A stretch of DNA of 7,327 bases, taken from positions 1 to 7,327 of the forward strand of contig CADBQF010000082.1 in the NCBI GenBank assembly GCA_902796705.1, written 5' to 3'. Shown here piece by piece: positions 5,765 to 7,327 of this stretch (its first letter is position 1; every line of letters starts with the position of its first letter). The notes beneath the pieces are model-generated. The model made no database searches. It had not been told where the DNA came from and saw only the letters and a program-made list of their open reading frames with translations. The DNA comes from Ruminococcus flavefaciens. Lineage in GTDB: Bacteria > Bacillota > Clostridia > Oscillospirales > Ruminococcaceae. A program made the position numbers and the translations under genes.

Positions 5765-7327
5765 ATGTTTTCACTTATTAAGAAAAGAACAGGTGCAGCT
5801 ATAATGGCTGCTGCACTCACAATGAACCTGTCTGTAGCCGCTGCCACTATCCCGGCAACTGCTGCTGACACTTCAAACGTTCTCAAATTTGAATTTGAGG
5901 ACGGCACAATGACCGGTACAGGCGGTGTTAAGGCCGATGATGCTTCTGCTTCCGGCGGAAAGTATTATTACCTCGAAAGCAACAGCGATACCTGTACACT
6001 TAAAGTAACAGTTCCTGAGACTGGTATGTACAATATCACTGTCCGCTATCAGGCTGCATACGGAGAAAAGATCCAGAACCTTTACGTAAACGGCGTGGAT
6101 CAGGGACAGCTTTCATTCACATCAAAAGAATGGACTGACCTTGACTGCGGTACGGTAAAGCTCAACAAGGGCGACAACGAAATAATGATAAAGAGCAGTT
6201 GGGGCTGGACGAATTTCGACTACCTCACTGTTTCCAGTGCTGATCTTCCGGAGATCAAGGCAACACAGACAACACCCTGCGATCCGAAGGCTACTGCTGA
6301 GACAAAGTCTCTCATGAATTACTTCGCTGAGGTCTACGGAAATCATATCATCTCCGGTCAGCAGGAGATCTATCAGTACGGCCCGCACGGACTTGAGACT
6401 GAGTTCGAGTACCTCAAAGACCTCACAGGCCACTATCCGGCTATCAGAGGATTTGACTACGGCAACCGCTGCTGCGAACTTTTCGGAGCTAACGATGACG
6501 GCTCAACAGACCGTATCATCGACTGGGTAAAGAACAAGGGCGGTATCGCTACAGCTTCATTCCACCTCAATGTTCCGAAGGACTTCAAAAACTACACCGG
6601 CGGTACAGTTCCTTTCGAGCAGACTACATATTCAGCCAAGATCGACGACAAGCCTGCAACTGACTTTGTGACTGCAAACGCTTACAAAGAGGGTACAAAG
6701 GAGTACGACTACTACCGTGCAGCTCTCAAACGTCTTGCGACCGAATTCAACAAGCTCGAAGCAGAGGGCGTCCCGGTAGTATGGAGACCTCTCCACGAAG
6801 CAGAGGGAAGCGGCGGAGAAAACGGTTCATGGTTCTGGTGGGGCAAGGAAGGCTCTGCTGTATACAAGGAACTCTGGAAGTATACATACAAGACTCTCAC
6901 AGAAGATTTCAACTGCCACAACCTCATCTGGGAATGGAACAGCTATAACTACGAGACATCACCCGACTGGTATCCGGGAGATGCATACGTTGATATCATA
7001 GGCTACGACAAGTACAACTGCACAGTTTATCTCCAGGAGAACAACTGGCAGCCTTCGCTCGTACACAATGATTCCGCTATTTCAAGCACATTCTACGGTA
7101 TCATGCAGAAATACAACAGTGCTAAAATGGTATCTATGGCAGAGAACGACTGCTTCTCCACAGTAGATAATCTTCAGTCCGAAAAGGCCGGCTGGCTCTA
7201 CTTCTGTACATGCTACGACGGAGGAAGCGACAATATCAATTTCCTTTCAAATCCGACATTCAATACCAAGGAAGATACTATCGCTATGTATCAGAGCGAT
7301 TACTGCCTGACACTCGACGAGATGCCT
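5765..7327 (+). CDS. Secreted CBM35-like/GH26 glycoside hydrolase, probable beta-mannanase (3' end beyond window)
   Basis: An exported enzyme probably hydrolysing beta-1,4-mannan. I translated 521 residues from ATG 5765, open to the window end. Residues 1-34 are a signal peptide: KKR near the start, an Ala-rich core, likely cleavage after ATAA before DTS. Residues about 40-158 resemble a CBM35-type beta-sandwich carbohydrate-binding module (FEFEDGTMTG, SGGKYYYLE, GMYNITVRY, SSWGWTNFDYLTV). A short Thr-rich linker leads to GH26 (about 173-516): IISGQQE (195-201), WRPLHEAEG (340-348) with acid/base Glu345 after His344, IWEWNSYN (388-395), IIGYDKY (411-417), and SMAEND (457-462) with probable nucleophile Glu460. 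Some GH26 enzymes act on other beta-glucans or xylans, so the substrate is inferred. A dockerin or further binding module may follow off-window. The mature part has 11 cysteines, and codon choice differs from the neighbours. Confidence 0.92.
   Translation, partial: MFSLIKKRTGAAIMAAALTMNLSVAAATIPATAADTSNVLKFEFEDGTMTGTGGVKADDASASGGKYYYLESNSDTCTLKVTVPETGMYNITVRYQAAYGEKIQNLYVNGVDQGQLSFTSKEWTDLDCGTVKLNKGDNEIMIKSSWGWTNFDYLTVSSADLPEIKATQTTPCDPKATAETKSLMNYFAEVYGNHIISGQQEIYQYGPHGLETEFEYLKDLTGHYPAIRGFDYGNRCCELFGANDDGSTDRIIDWVKNKGGIATASFHLNVPKDFKNYTGGTVPFEQTTYSAKIDDKPATDFVTANAYKEGTKEYDYYRAALKRLATEFNKLEAEGVPVVWRPLHEAEGSGGENGSWFWWGKEGSAVYKELWKYTYKTLTEDFNCHNLIWEWNSYNYETSPDWYPGDAYVDIIGYDKYNCTVYLQENNWQPSLVHNDSAISSTFYGIMQKYNSAKMVSMAENDCFSTVDNLQSEKAGWLYFCTCYDGGSDNINFLSNPTFNTKEDTIAMYQSDYCLTLDEMP

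Overview
The window looks like chromosomal DNA from a Gram-positive anaerobe of the Clostridia, most likely Ruminococcus or a close relative in the Oscillospiraceae. This is inferred from strong GGAGG-type ribosome binding sites, AT-rich intergenic DNA with sigma-A-like promoters, heavy use of ATA, AGA and AGG codons, a tandem pair of WYL-domain proteins of a type I recall from Ruminococcus and Lachnospiraceae genomes, and a secreted modular GH26 enzyme of the kind used by plant-fibre degraders. Genus is an inference; no rRNA marker is present.

Layout. Bases 1-965 (minus) hold most of rtcB, the RNA 3'-phosphate/5'-OH ligase, cut by the window edge before its C-terminus. A 154-bp divergent intergenic region follows (966-1119), with a good promoter for the plus-strand genes and a perfect 8-bp inverted repeat laid across its -10 box. 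Next come two overlapping WYL-domain proteins (1120-2370 and 2354-3343), the first with a recognisable winged-helix region. A consensus promoter (TTGACA, 17 bp, TATAAT) begins inside the stop codon of the second WYL gene. It drives a tightly packed four-gene unit: a small two-helix membrane protein (3401-3769), endonuclease III (nth, TTG start, 3766-4416), a YjbQ/UPF0047 protein (4418-4813) and a compact Sir2-family deacylase (4816-5532). A 232-bp AT-rich spacer carries a weak hairpin and a new promoter for a secreted CBM35-like plus GH26 protein (5765-7327), which runs off the right edge.

How the genes may work together. RtcB and Nth are RNA- and DNA-repair enzymes, the sirtuin consumes NAD+, and WYL proteins in other bacteria are ligand-sensing regulators, including the PafB/PafC DNA-damage regulator pair. 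A WYL-controlled nucleic-acid-repair neighbourhood is therefore plausible but unproven. The secreted glycoside hydrolase has its own promoter and a clearly different codon choice, and looks like an unrelated neighbour. I saw no rRNA, tRNA, CRISPR array, insertion sequence or prophage gene. The most useful leads are the operator-like repeat at the WYL promoter, the divergent rtcB/WYL arrangement, and the uncharacterised membrane protein heading the nth-yjbQ-sirtuin unit.
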